Source: Candidatus Arthromitus sp. SFB-turkey (GTDB taxonomy: Bacteria > Bacillota > Clostridia > Clostridiales > Clostridiaceae). From it: a stretch of DNA of 64,000 nucleotides. The translations under genes were made by a program, and so were the position numbers. The stretch lies in contig NZ_LXFF01000012.1 in the NCBI RefSeq assembly GCF_001655775.1, positions 23,354-87,353 of the forward strand. Direction: 5' to 3'. Positions within the stretch are counted from its first letter, which is position 1; each line of letters begins with the position of its first letter. Of the stretch, positions 35,139 to 42,846 are shown piece by piece. Below the pieces are notes generated by a model, which was not told the DNA's origin, did not search any database, and saw nothing but the letters and a program-made list of their open reading frames with translations.

Positions 35139-36436
35139 TTTTGTGCAGATTCTTGTTTTAATATATTTTTTTCATATACCTTGAAAAATGGATAGTAAAT
35201 AAAAATACTTACTATTACAATTACACAACTAAATATTACATTTCTAAAATCAAGGGACGATAAGTATGCCTGTATAAAAAATGGAGTAAATGATGGATCA
35301 ACAATATGTCCGGTACCAATAATTCCAAATACCTGTGCAAAATAAGTCATACTTACAGTTACTATTGGAGTTATTATAAATGGTATTGCTAAAATGGGAT
35401 TAAAAACAATTGGAGATCCAAATATAATTGGTTCGTTTATACCACAAATTCCAGGAATTGTTGATAATCTTCCTAAAGATTTTAAATGAACAGATTTACT
35501 TTTTAACATGAGAATACATAAACCAAGTGTATTACCAGCACCACCAAGAACGGTAGCTCTAAACATTTGTAAATTCATATAAATATTTGGTTCTTTTCCA
35601 GCTGCTATTAATTCGGCATTCAAACCTGTATTTGTAATTCCAAGAGTGAAAACAATTGGAAAAATAATAGATGTTCCATTAACACCAATAAGCCACAAAA
35701 TATTTCCAAAAGTTACTATAAGTAAAAATCCCCAAATGTTATCAACAACAGATAAAGCAGGATTTAATAATTGTAGTATTCCTTGAGGAATGCTTACACC
35801 AAAAATTATTTTTACAATTATATTTAATCCATATAAGATTATAATGTTTGCTAGTAATGGAAACATTGAATTTATAAATGCAGTTACTGCAGGAGGGACA
35901 CTACTTGGAAGTTTTACTTCAAATCCTTTTTTTTCAATGAGTCTTGTAATTTCAACAGAAATTATTCCGATTAATATTGCCAAAAATAAACCGTTTGTTC
36001 CTAAAAATTCTGTAGGAATATTTCCATCAGACATAGGAGCACATATCATTAGAAAAACTGCCATTGAAATTAATCCAGACATTGCACTTTTCATTTTGTA
36101 TTCACTTGCTAAAGAGAATGCAATTGTAAATGCTGTTATAAGTCCAAGCATTCCCATTGTCATATCATATGGGGTTGTAATTAAAGAATAATTTTTTACA
36201 GCAAAATCTTTCCAAGATAAAAGAAATTTTAAAAATATATTTGTAGTATTTGGATCTATTAAATCAGGATTTATTGGAGGATTTGCTACAATTAAAAATA
36301 ATGATCCTATTACAATCATTGGAAGAGTGAGCATCATACCGGTTGAAACAGCTTTTAAATGTATTTGATTACCGATTTTTGCACCAATTGGTGATAAAGT
36401 TTTATCTAATTTTTCAAACAAAGAATTAGTTTTCAA
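35135..36436 (-). CDS. PTS lactose/cellobiose-family IIC permease
   Basis: Membrane permease of 433 aa from a TTG start with GGAGG upstream. It has roughly ten helices and the family signatures VPPAVTAFINSMFPLL, GNTLGLCILMLKSKS and the substrate-loop motif GICGINEPIIFGSPIVFNP. This is the CelB/LicC type that moves beta-glucosides, chitobiose or related sugars while passing phosphate from IIB. No IIA or IIB gene is adjacent. It starts 21 bases after the RarA-C-like gene, so the two form an operon. Confidence 0.88.
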   Translation of the reverse strand: MKTNSLFEKLDKTLSPIGAKIGNQIHLKAVSTGMMLTLPMIVIGSLFLIVANPPINPDLIDPNTTNIFLKFLLSWKDFAVKNYSLITTPYDMTMGMLGLITAFTIAFSLASEYKMKSAMSGLISMAVFLMICAPMSDGNIPTEFLGTNGLFLAILIGIISVEITRLIEKKGFEVKLPSSVPPAVTAFINSMFPLLANIIILYGLNIIVKIIFGVSIPQGILQLLNPALSVVDNIWGFLLIVTFGNILWLIGVNGTSIIFPIVFTLGITNTGLNAELIAAGKEPNIYMNLQMFRATVLGGAGNTLGLCILMLKSKSVHLKSLGRLSTIPGICGINEPIIFGSPIVFNPILAIPFIITPIVTVSMTYFAQVFGIIGTGHIVDPSFTPFFIQAYLSSLDFRNVIFSCVIVIVSIFIYYPFFKVYEKNILKQESAQN

Positions 36437-36457
36437 TATTTAGTTCCTCCATAAAAA

Positions 36458-37072
36458 TTATTCTTGCCATTGATTGTATTTGAAAGTTGATTCAACAGTA
36501 TTATTAGGATCGTAAATTTTTAAAATTTCTAAGTAACGTTCTTTATAATCATTTTCTACAGGAAGTTGAGGAATAACTTTACTAGCTTCTGTTAAAAAGT
36601 GGAAAGAATCTCTGCCCATTTCCATTCCTCTAACAGTGTGTTTGTCTAAAGCAAAATCAGGAATTTCTGGAACAAATCCCATTGCAAAATTTTTAATTAT
36701 AATATTTTTTAATAGATCACTGGATCTATCTTTTTTACAAGAACATAGGTATCTAATTGCATGAATAAAAAAGATTGGACGATCTCCGTCTGCATAAGCA
36801 TAATTTTTTCTCATTTCATTTAAATTGTTTATAAGTATTGGAGCGTTTGGATCTCCCATTCCAATATCTTCAACGGTTATAGTTATAAGTCTTCTCCAAA
36901 GTTTTTCTTCCATTTGAGGAGAAGTTATGTACATTTCATATGCAAATTGACATGCTTCTTCAACTAAACCTCTTCTAATACATTTTTGTAGCGATGATAT
37001 AACTTCGTCTCCAGCTAATCCATTACGTGTAGTTACTTTTGCCCACGGATCTTGTATAAATTTTTTCGACAT
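36458..37072 (-). CDS. Stand-alone protein resembling the C-terminal domain of RarA/MgsA ATPases
   Basis: The protein is 204 aa. The block SSLQKCIRRGLVEEACQFAY, then WRRLITITVEDIGMGDPNAP, matches the helical C-terminal (tetramerisation) region of RarA/MgsA AAA+ proteins (pattern RRL...EDIG..P). No Walker motifs or AAA+ domain are present. HAIRYLCSCKKDRSSD and GRDSFHFLTEASKVIP also follow that pattern. It is the first gene of an operon with a PTS IIC permease, so a role in sugar metabolism or its control is more likely than DNA repair. The activity is unknown. Confidence 0.6.
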   Translation of the reverse strand: MSKKFIQDPWAKVTTRNGLAGDEVISSLQKCIRRGLVEEACQFAYEMYITSPQMEEKLWRRLITITVEDIGMGDPNAPILINNLNEMRKNYAYADGDRPIFFIHAIRYLCSCKKDRSSDLLKNIIIKNFAMGFVPEIPDFALDKHTVRGMEMGRDSFHFLTEASKVIPQLPVENDYKERYLEILKIYDPNNTVESTFKYNQWQE

Positions 37073-37160
37073 GTTTAATTATCCTTTCTAAATGAAAATT
37101 AATTTATTTTATAGATTCTACAACAAAAAAATTTTAAATGATTTAAAAGTTTATTACATA

Positions 37161-37190
37161 AAAATAAGCACACTAAAAAGTGTGCTTATG
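37161..37190 (-). terminator. Terminator after the globin gene
   Basis: ATAAGCACACT (37164-37174) with AGTGTGCTTAT (37179-37189), followed on the minus strand by TTTT. Confidence 0.85.
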
Positions 37191-37201
37191 TTTTGAAAAA
37201 A

Positions 37202-37636
37202 TTATGCTGTCTCGTATAATTTCTTTTCAACATCTATAAAAATTTCAGCAATAACTTCATATGCTTTTCCCCAAGCTTCTAAAACTTCATCTGTAGCAGC
37301 ATCACCTAGAACCTCTTTTATTGCAAGTAATAAATTTTTTCCAACTATAGGATAATGTTCAGGTTTAACTTTTGAATCAACATGAACTTGACCTATTTTA
37401 GTAACAACAGGCATAATTTTTTCTAAATTGTCTATGTTTTGTGCGGCAGCTAAAATTGACATAGCTAAAGCTTTTGCTTGTTCACCACTTTTTTGTTTAT
37501 CTTCACTAAAAAGAGGTTTAACCTCTGGATTATTTTTGAACATTAATCCATAAAAAGTTTTAGTTATATCTAAACCATGTTCCTTTAAAGCAGGAACTGT
37601 ACTTTTTACAATGTCTATAACTTTTTGATCTAACAT
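37202..37636 (-). CDS. Single-domain globin of Vitreoscilla haemoglobin type
   Basis: Bacterial globin of 144 aa. Phe43 (CD1), Gln53 (E7) and the proximal His85 fall at the same residue numbers as in Vitreoscilla haemoglobin, and the C-terminal segment [20 protein letters not shown] is nearly the same as in that protein. The C-terminal reductase domain of flavohaemoglobins is absent. Such globins bind O2 and NO and can help detoxify NO or buffer oxygen, a plausible need for a gut anaerobe facing host defences. It is a single-gene unit with a Fur-like box directly upstream. Confidence 0.93.
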   Translation of the reverse strand: MLDQKVIDIVKSTVPALKEHGLDITKTFYGLMFKNNPEVKPLFSEDKQKSGEQAKALAMSILAAAQNIDNLEKIMPVVTKIGQVHVDSKVKPEHYPIVGKNLLLAIKEVLGDAATDEVLEAWGKAYEVIAEIFIDVEKKLYETA

Positions 37637-37661
37637 AATAAAAATCTCCTATTTATATAAA

Positions 37662-37676
37662 TGATAATAATTTTCA
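37662..37676. promoter_or_regulatory. Fur-like box upstream of the globin gene
   Basis: TGATAATAATTTTCA matches the 7-1-7 Fur consensus TGATAATNATTATCA at all but one position. It lies within a larger inverted repeat (TATAAATGA, 37656-37664; complement 37674-37682) about 26 bases before the start codon. Confidence 0.6.
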
Positions 37677-37713
37677 TTTATAATATTAACATAATACAAT
37701 ATTTTTTTCAAAT

Positions 37714-38070
37714 TTAAAAATTTTTTATTTTAAAAATGAAATAGTAGTATAGATAAATTAGTAGTAATATTATTAAAATTTTTATTATTATTGCATCTAA
37801 AATTATTAAAGGAAACATTAACATTGATGTAGCTAAGCACAATAAAAAAATTTTTCTTCCAATAGAAAGACGTCTATGTTTAACAAAGTCTTCAAGATAT
37901 TTTTTGTATATTTTTGAATTTATGAGTTTTTGTTCAAATTTAGGTGATGATTTTGTGAAACAGAACAGTGAAAAAAGTAGAAAAGGTGTTGTTGGTAATA
38001 TTGGTAAAAATACACCAATAAAACCAAGAGTAAAAGAAAGAATTCCTAATACTAAAAATATAAATTTCAT
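37714..38070 (-). CDS. DUF454 (YbaN-like) membrane protein
   Basis: The protein is 118 aa. It begins with GxxxxxLGxxGxFLPxLPTTPF (here LGFIGVFLPILPTTPFLLFS), the hallmark of YbaN/DUF454, followed by CFTKSSPKFEQKLINSKIYK and two more hydrophobic helices. Function is unknown; relatives are widespread small inner-membrane proteins. It is divergent from cutC across a 98-base region containing a perfect palindrome. Confidence 0.85.
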   Translation of the reverse strand: MKFIFLVLGILSFTLGFIGVFLPILPTTPFLLFSLFCFTKSSPKFEQKLINSKIYKKYLEDFVKHRRLSIGRKIFLLCLATSMLMFPLIILDAIIIKILIILLLIYLYYYFIFKIKNF

Positions 38071-38103
38071 AATTTTATACCTCAGAAAATTATGTATATA
38101 TTA

Positions 38104-38131
38104 TACTTTAAAATGTTTACATTTTAAAGTA
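38104..38131. promoter_or_regulatory. 28-base perfect palindrome between DUF454 and cutC genes
   Basis: Arms TACTTTAAAATGT (38104-38116) and complement (38119-38131) with a two-base spacer TT. It is centred in the divergent promoter region and is probably an operator; the regulator is unknown. Confidence 0.45.
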
Positions 38132-38168
38132 TTGTATTTATATAAAAATTTTTGTAAGAGAGGTTTAT

Positions 38169-38924
38169 ATGAAGAATAAAAAATATATTTTGGAATGTTG
38201 TGTTGATAGTGTAGAATCTGCAATTAATGCTTCCAATGGTGGAGCTGATCGTTTAGAATTGTGTGGTAATCTTATAATCGGAGGGACAACTCCAAGTTTA
38301 TATTTATTTGAAGAGATTAGAAAAAATTGTGATATAAAAATTCATGTTCTTATAAGACCAAGATTTGGAGATTTTTTGTATACGAATTATGAAAAACAAA
38401 TTATGAAAAAGGAAATTGAATTATTTAGAGATGCAGGAGCGGATGGAATAGTTGTAGGATGTTTGGATGAAAATGGTGATATTGATTTTGAATTGATGAA
38501 GGAGTTTATTGATTTATCTGGAGAAATGAAAGTTGTTTTACATAGAGCGTTTGATGTGTGTAAAGATCCTTTTGTTGCTTTAGAAAAGTTAATCTCGCTA
38601 GGAATTGATACAATATTAACTTCAGGGCAACAAAATAATTGTTTAGATGGGATTGATCTTATAAAAGAATTAAATGATATTGCTAATGATAAAATTAGTA
38701 TTATGGCAGGGGGAGGAATGAATTCAAATGTAATTGAAAAATTTTTAAATGAAACTGAAGTTAAATCTTTTCATATGTCAGCTAAAAAGGTATTGGAAAG
38801 TAAAATGAAATATCGTAATTTAAATGTTAATATGGGGATGCCAGGTTTAAGTGAATATGAAATTTGGAGAACTAATGAAGATGAAGTAAGAAAGGTATAT
38901 GAAATTTTAAAAAAATATAGTTAG
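38169..38924 (+). CDS. cutC: CutC family protein (copper homeostasis / TIM barrel)
   Basis: The protein is 251 aa with the CutC TIM-barrel signature: LECCVDSVESAINASNGGAD, ELCGNLIIGGTTPS, HVLIRPRFGDFLY, VVLHRAFDV and ILTSGQQ. The family was linked to copper tolerance in E. coli and Enterococcus, but the biochemical role is not settled. ATG 38169 lies close to GAGAGG. A small basic protein gene follows 17 bases later. Confidence 0.92.
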   Translation: MKNKKYILECCVDSVESAINASNGGADRLELCGNLIIGGTTPSLYLFEEIRKNCDIKIHVLIRPRFGDFLYTNYEKQIMKKEIELFRDAGADGIVVGCLDENGDIDFELMKEFIDLSGEMKVVLHRAFDVCKDPFVALEKLISLGIDTILTSGQQNNCLDGIDLIKELNDIANDKISIMAGGGMNSNVIEKFLNETEVKSFHMSAKKVLESKMKYRNLNVNMGMPGLSEYEIWRTNEDEVRKVYEILKKYS

Positions 38925-38941
38925 TATAAGGAGTTAATTTT

Positions 38942-39139
38942 ATGAAATTTAAAATTTATGATTTGAAAAGATTTATGAATTATAATAATAAACCTAAGAG
39001 AAATGTTGTTTACAAAATAGGGTATGATAAATTTTCGTTCAAAAAATTTATTAGAGATGCTAAAAATTATATTTCAAGTGATGAAAATAAAAGAAAGATT
39101 AAAGATGTTGCAAGAGCAATTAAAAATTTATTCAGATAA
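38942..39139 (+). CDS. Small basic protein, 65 aa
   Basis: Very Lys/Arg-rich protein with no hydrophobic segment, begun by an AAGGAG ribosome site 17 bases after cutC. I do not recognise it. The high charge suggests nucleic acid or envelope binding, but nothing specific can be said. The ribosome site, spacing and position in the cutC transcript support it as a real gene. Confidence 0.55.
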   Translation: MKFKIYDLKRFMNYNNKPKRNVVYKIGYDKFSFKKFIRDAKNYISSDENKRKIKDVARAIKNLFR

Positions 39140-39172
39140 TTTTGAAAATATTTTTATGAGGAATTAAATTAT

Positions 39173-39544
39173 ATGATTGAAAATGATGTAGATTTGTATA
39201 TCAAAAATTTAACCGACGTACAAAAGGATTGGATAATATTTTTTGTTGATTATATGCGAAAACATCATTCAGATATTGAAGAAGTATTTCATATAAGATA
39301 CCAACATATAAGCTTGGAACTGGGAAAATGCGAAATTATATTGCGTTTTCAGTTTCTAAAAATCATTTTTCTATGCATTCTATGGATTTTGAATATATTT
39401 TGTATTTGAAAGATAAACTTAAAAATCCCGGAAAAGGTAAGGGTTGTGTTAACGTGCTTTATTCTAACATAGATGAAAGAAATGTACTTATTTAATGCAA
39501 TTGAAGAGATTATCAAGAGAAATTCTCTCAGAAAACTTAAATAA
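39173..39544 (+). pseudogene. Frameshifted DUF1801 (YdhG-like) gene
   Basis: The first frame (39173 to about 39299) reads MIENDVDLYIKNLTDVQKDW then EEVFHI, like the start of DUF1801 proteins. The match then continues in another frame as KIPTYKLGTGKMRNYIAFS, then KNHFSMHSMDFEYILYLKDK, and GKGKGC, the expected middle. A second shift near 39487 restores FNAIEEIIKRNSLRKLK before TAA at 39544. The first shift fits loss of one A in the ATAAGA stretch near 39297. Two independent disruptions argue for a true pseudogene rather than programmed shifting. Confidence 0.75.
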
Positions 39545-39548
39545 TTTT

Positions 39549-39592
39549 GAAAAAAGAGTGTAGATAAATAGGATTTCCTACACTCTTTTTTA
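39549..39592. terminator. Bidirectional terminator between the DUF1801 remnant and the DeoR gene
   Basis: AAAAAAGAGTGTAG pairs with CTACACTCTTTTTT across a 14-base loop, with A and T tracts at the ends. Confidence 0.85.
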
Positions 39593-39595
39593 ATT

Positions 39596-40357
39596 TTAAG
39601 TATTAATTTGTACAACTTTAACTCCTCTTTTTTGTATGTTTATCAACTCTTCAGATATTGGAGCGTTTGTTATTAATGTATTTATTTTTTTAATTGATCC
39701 ACTTAGAAAACTATATTCGCGACCAATTTTTGAACTATCTGCTATGATAAATACATCTCCTATACATCTTTCAAGCATACATTCATTTATAGCAACTTCT
39801 TGTGGAACAACAGTTGTAATTCCATTTGAATTTATACCGCTGCAACCTAAGAAACATTTTGTTGCACTAACCTTGTTTAAATTTCTCAACGCAAATTCCC
39901 CAGTGAAAGATTTTTTGATTGGATTAAATTCTCCACCTGTTGCAAATATTGAAACATTAGGATTACTTTTTAGTAGAAAGATTTTACAATTGTTGGTGAT
40001 AACAGTTACATTTTTGCTGTTTATGTATTGAATTACATAAAGAGCAGTTTTGCTTGAATTAATAAAAATAGTGTCGTTATCTTCGATATAATTTGCAGCA
40101 CATTTGGCAAGTGAGTGTATTATGTTGTCTTCGTAAATTTCATTATTATCTGTGTTTTTGTTTTCTTTAAATCTAGCTCCTCCATAAAATCTTTCAACAA
40201 ATCCATCTTCTTCAAGAAATTGTAAATCCCGTCTTATTGTAAGTGGAGATACATTTAATTGCTTTGATAACTCGTTTACCCAAACTTCATTGTGTGTTTG
40301 AATTTCTGATAATATTTTATTACGACGAGCGTTAATTATTTTTTTGTTTATTTTCAA
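39596..40357 (-). CDS. DeoR/GlpR-family transcriptional regulator
   Basis: The protein is about 253 aa. It has an N-terminal winged helix (RRNKILSEIQTHNEVWVNEL, LNVSPLTIRRDLQFLEEDG, ERFYGGA) and a C-terminal sugar-phosphate sensor domain (DTIFINSSKTALYVIQYI, VTVITNNCKI, CFLGCSGIN, ADSSKIGREYSF). The start is TTG 40357 with GAGGG upstream; it overlaps the end of the preceding membrane-protein gene. It is divergent from the ascorbate operon beginning at 41307, so it is a natural candidate for its repressor (UlaR in E. coli is also DeoR-type). Confidence 0.88.
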   Translation of the reverse strand: MKINKKIINARRNKILSEIQTHNEVWVNELSKQLNVSPLTIRRDLQFLEEDGFVERFYGGARFKENKNTDNNEIYEDNIIHSLAKCAANYIEDNDTIFINSSKTALYVIQYINSKNVTVITNNCKIFLLKSNPNVSIFATGGEFNPIKKSFTGEFALRNLNKVSATKCFLGCSGINSNGITTVVPQEVAINECMLERCIGDVFIIADSSKIGREYSFLSGSIKKINTLITNAPISEELINIQKRGVKVVQINT

Positions 40358-41114
40358 AATAATCACCCTCTTTAATTTTTTTGATTTTGTATTTAATTTT
40401 TTTAGCCTGTTCATTGAGATTTAATTTTAGCAATAAATCTTCGTATTCAGAAAAATAATAAAGTAATTCTAAATTATTCATATTAGTTGTGTTTGTATTT
40501 TCAAAAAAGTGTTTACTTTGTTTTAAATTATAGATGGCTTTGAAATATATACCATCAATAAAATCCCAATTATATAGAGGAGAAAGTCGTCCCTTTTTTA
40601 TTTTTGAAGTTCTAAATTTTTGTAAGTCTCTGTAATATTTTTCAATTTTTTTTATGTCATGGAGTTTGTAATAACAGAAAAAATAGGTGTATTTTTGTAT
40701 TAATAAATTATCAAGTGATGAACGAAAGAATTTATTATTTTCATCTAGTATTTTTAAACATTCTGTATAATTTTTAATTGACATATTGTGTAAAATTTTG
40801 AAAATTAAAAATGTTTTTGAATAACTTTTAAAAAAGTCTTTTTTATTTAATTTTTCAAATATTTTCAAAGATGTTTTTGGATCTAAATTAATATTTAAAG
40901 TTAATATGGCAGATTGATATAAAAAACGTAAGTATTCAGACCAAATTGAAATTGAAATAAAAATTATCATTATTGCTAGGAAAACTAATTTTGCATAAAA
41001 ATTTTGTTCATTTGTTATTAAGTTTATAGTGTATAAACAAAAAATTATGTAAATTATAGTTACTAAGAATAGACGAAATTTTTCTTGAATTGAATAATGT
41101 TTTATAACATTCAT
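40332..41114 (-). CDS. Unknown membrane protein with helical repeat-like C-terminus
   Basis: The protein is 260 aa. Two hydrophobic helices near the N-terminus (about 14-34 and 41-60) are followed by ~200 residues of helices spaced like TPR units (CLKILDENNKFFRSSL, YTYFFCYYKLHDIKKIEKYY). No family is recognised. Its 3' end overlaps the DeoR regulator gene by 26 bases, which implies coupled translation. It could modulate the regulator or sense envelope state, but there is no direct evidence. Confidence 0.6.
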   Translation of the reverse strand: MNVIKHYSIQEKFRLFLVTIIYIIFCLYTINLITNEQNFYAKLVFLAIMIIFISISIWSEYLRFLYQSAILTLNINLDPKTSLKIFEKLNKKDFFKSYSKTFLIFKILHNMSIKNYTECLKILDENNKFFRSSLDNLLIQKYTYFFCYYKLHDIKKIEKYYRDLQKFRTSKIKKGRLSPLYNWDFIDGIYFKAIYNLKQSKHFFENTNTTNMNNLELLYYFSEYEDLLLKLNLNEQAKKIKYKIKKIKEGDYFENKQKNN

Positions 41115-41212
41115 ACTTGATACCTCAATTTTACTAAATTAAATTGTTATTAAGGAGTAGTATAATCTTTTTTTAAGAATCATTCAACAAACGAAAATAA
41201 AAATAATCATAA

Positions 41213-41228
41213 AAAAGTTCAAAAGTTC
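41213..41228. promoter_or_regulatory. Tandem AAAAGTTC repeat, candidate DeoR/UlaR operator
   Basis: Two perfect adjacent copies of AAAAGTTC (41213-41220, 41221-41228) between the divergent DeoR operon and the ula operon. DeoR-family operators are often direct repeats. Confidence 0.3.
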
Positions 41229-41246
41229 ATAAAAAATGTTGAAATA

Positions 41247-41260
41247 TGTAAACGTTTATA
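41247..41260. promoter_or_regulatory. cre (CcpA) site of the ula operon
   Basis: TGTAAACGTTTATA matches TGWAARCGYTWNCW at 13 of 14 positions. It overlaps a TATAAT -10 box (41257-41262), as expected for catabolite repression. Confidence 0.65.
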
Positions 41261-41306
41261 ATAAAATTAAATCATATTATTAATCATAGTAAAGGGGATG
41301 TTATTT

Positions 41307-42368
41307 ATGGGAAATAAAATTGATAATATAACTAGAGAATCTTGGATATTAGGTGCGTTTCCTGAATGGGGAACTTGGTTAAATGAAGAAATAGAGGAAG
41401 AAATAGTTGAAAAAGGTACATTTTCAATGTGGTGGATTGGTTGTACTGGAATATGGATGAAGACTGAAAATAATACAAATATTTCTATTGATTTGTGGTT
41501 TGGAAATGGTAAGAGAACAAAGAAAGTTAAAGAGATGGACAAGTTTCATCAAATGAGAAATATGACAGGTGGAAGAATGACTCAACCAAACTTGAGAGCT
41601 GCTCCAGTTGTTTTTGATCCATTTGCTGTTAAAGATGTTGATGCAGTATTATCAACACATTATCATAATGATCATATTGATCCATTTTATGCAGCTGCTG
41701 TAATAAAAAACGTTCAAAAAGAAGTTCCTTTTATTGGACCGAAGAAGTGCGTAGAAAAATGGATATCATATGGTGTTCCAAAAGAAAGATGTAAAGAAGT
41801 TAAACCAGGAGATGTAATTAAAATTAAGGATATAGAGATTGTTGTTTTAGATAGTTTTGATAGGACTTGCTTAGTGACAGCTGATGAAGATATAAGAGGA
41901 GTTTGCCCAACTGATATGGATGAGAAGGCAGTAAACTATTTAATTAAAACTCCTGCAGGAAGTGTATATCATAGTGGAGATTCACATTATTCTGTTTACT
42001 ATGCAAAACATGGAAAAGATCATGAAATTGATGTGGCACTTGGGTCATTTGGAGAAAATCCGATTGGAAATCAGGATAAAATGACTTCTATAGATATTTT
42101 ACGTATGGCAGAAGCTCTTCAATGTAAAGTTGTTATACCATTTCACTACGATGTTTGGACAAATTTTAAAGCAGATCCACAAGAAGTTAATATGCTTTAT
42201 GAATACAAAAAAGATGTTTTACAATATAAATTTAAACCATTTATATGGGATGTAGGAGGAAAATTTGTATATCCAAACGATAAAGATAAAAGACAATATC
42301 ATTATAGAAGAGGGTTTGAAGATTGCTTCACTGACGAGCCAAATGTTCCATTCCGTTCAATTCTATAG
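41307..42368 (+). CDS. ulaG: L-ascorbate-6-phosphate lactonase UlaG
   Basis: Metallo-beta-lactamase-fold enzyme of about 353 aa, the length of E. coli UlaG. The metal site [11 protein letters not shown] (HxHxDH) and later GDSHYS and PFHYD motifs are present. UlaG opens the lactone of L-ascorbate 6-phosphate formed by the UlaABC PTS. ATG 41307 is chosen because AAAGGGG lies just before the alternative ATG at 41298, leaving good spacing only for the former. It is the first gene of the ula operon; in E. coli ulaG is divergent. Confidence 0.93.
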   Translation: MGNKIDNITRESWILGAFPEWGTWLNEEIEEEIVEKGTFSMWWIGCTGIWMKTENNTNISIDLWFGNGKRTKKVKEMDKFHQMRNMTGGRMTQPNLRAAPVVFDPFAVKDVDAVLSTHYHNDHIDPFYAAAVIKNVQKEVPFIGPKKCVEKWISYGVPKERCKEVKPGDVIKIKDIEIVVLDSFDRTCLVTADEDIRGVCPTDMDEKAVNYLIKTPAGSVYHSGDSHYSVYYAKHGKDHEIDVALGSFGENPIGNQDKMTSIDILRMAEALQCKVVIPFHYDVWTNFKADPQEVNMLYEYKKDVLQYKFKPFIWDVGGKFVYPNDKDKRQYHYRRGFEDCFTDEPNVPFRSIL

Positions 42369-42379
42369 GAGATGATTTA

Positions 42380-42832
42380 ATGTTAAAAGAAATTTTTAAA
42401 AAATCTTATTATGTTTTTGAGGAAGGTTTTGAAAATTGGAGAGATGCAGTTTGGGCAAGTTATAAACCATTACTTAGAGAAAAAATTGTGAATGAGGATT
42501 ACATTAATTCGGTAATAGATTGTATAGAAAAATATGGACCGTACATTGTAATTGCACCAAATATAGCTATGCCTCATTCAAGTGAAGGAGCAGAAGGGTG
42601 TAATGGTACAGCGATTTCATTTATGAAAGTTAATACACCAGTTAAGTTTGATTTAGAAGACGAGGAGAAAGATGCTGTACTGTTTTTCTCTCTTGCAGCT
42701 GATAATCATGATAAACATGTGAAAAATATTCAATTGCTTATGGAAACTTTAGTTAACGAAGAGATGGTGGCAGAACTAATGAGTATTAAAAATGAAGAGG
42801 ATTTAAAGAAAATTTTAGAAAAGTATAGTTAA
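42380..42832 (+). CDS. ulaC: Ascorbate PTS IIA component UlaC
   Basis: Fru/Mtl-type PTS IIA of 150 aa. The phosphorylated histidine is in APNIAMPHSSEGAEG, and the TPVKFD motif follows as in this family. It passes phosphate from HPr to UlaB. It sits 11 bases after ulaG and 14 bases before ulaA. It is the only clear IIA gene in the window. Confidence 0.9.
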   Translation: MLKEIFKKSYYVFEEGFENWRDAVWASYKPLLREKIVNEDYINSVIDCIEKYGPYIVIAPNIAMPHSSEGAEGCNGTAISFMKVNTPVKFDLEDEEKDAVLFFSLAADNHDKHVKNIQLLMETLVNEEMVAELMSIKNEEDLKKILEKYS

Positions 42833-42846
42833 AGCGAGGAATATGT

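Noticed and set aside
38104..38131. The 28-base palindrome as an intrinsic terminator
   Set aside because: The flanking genes diverge, so no transcript should end there, and no T run follows the stem in either direction.
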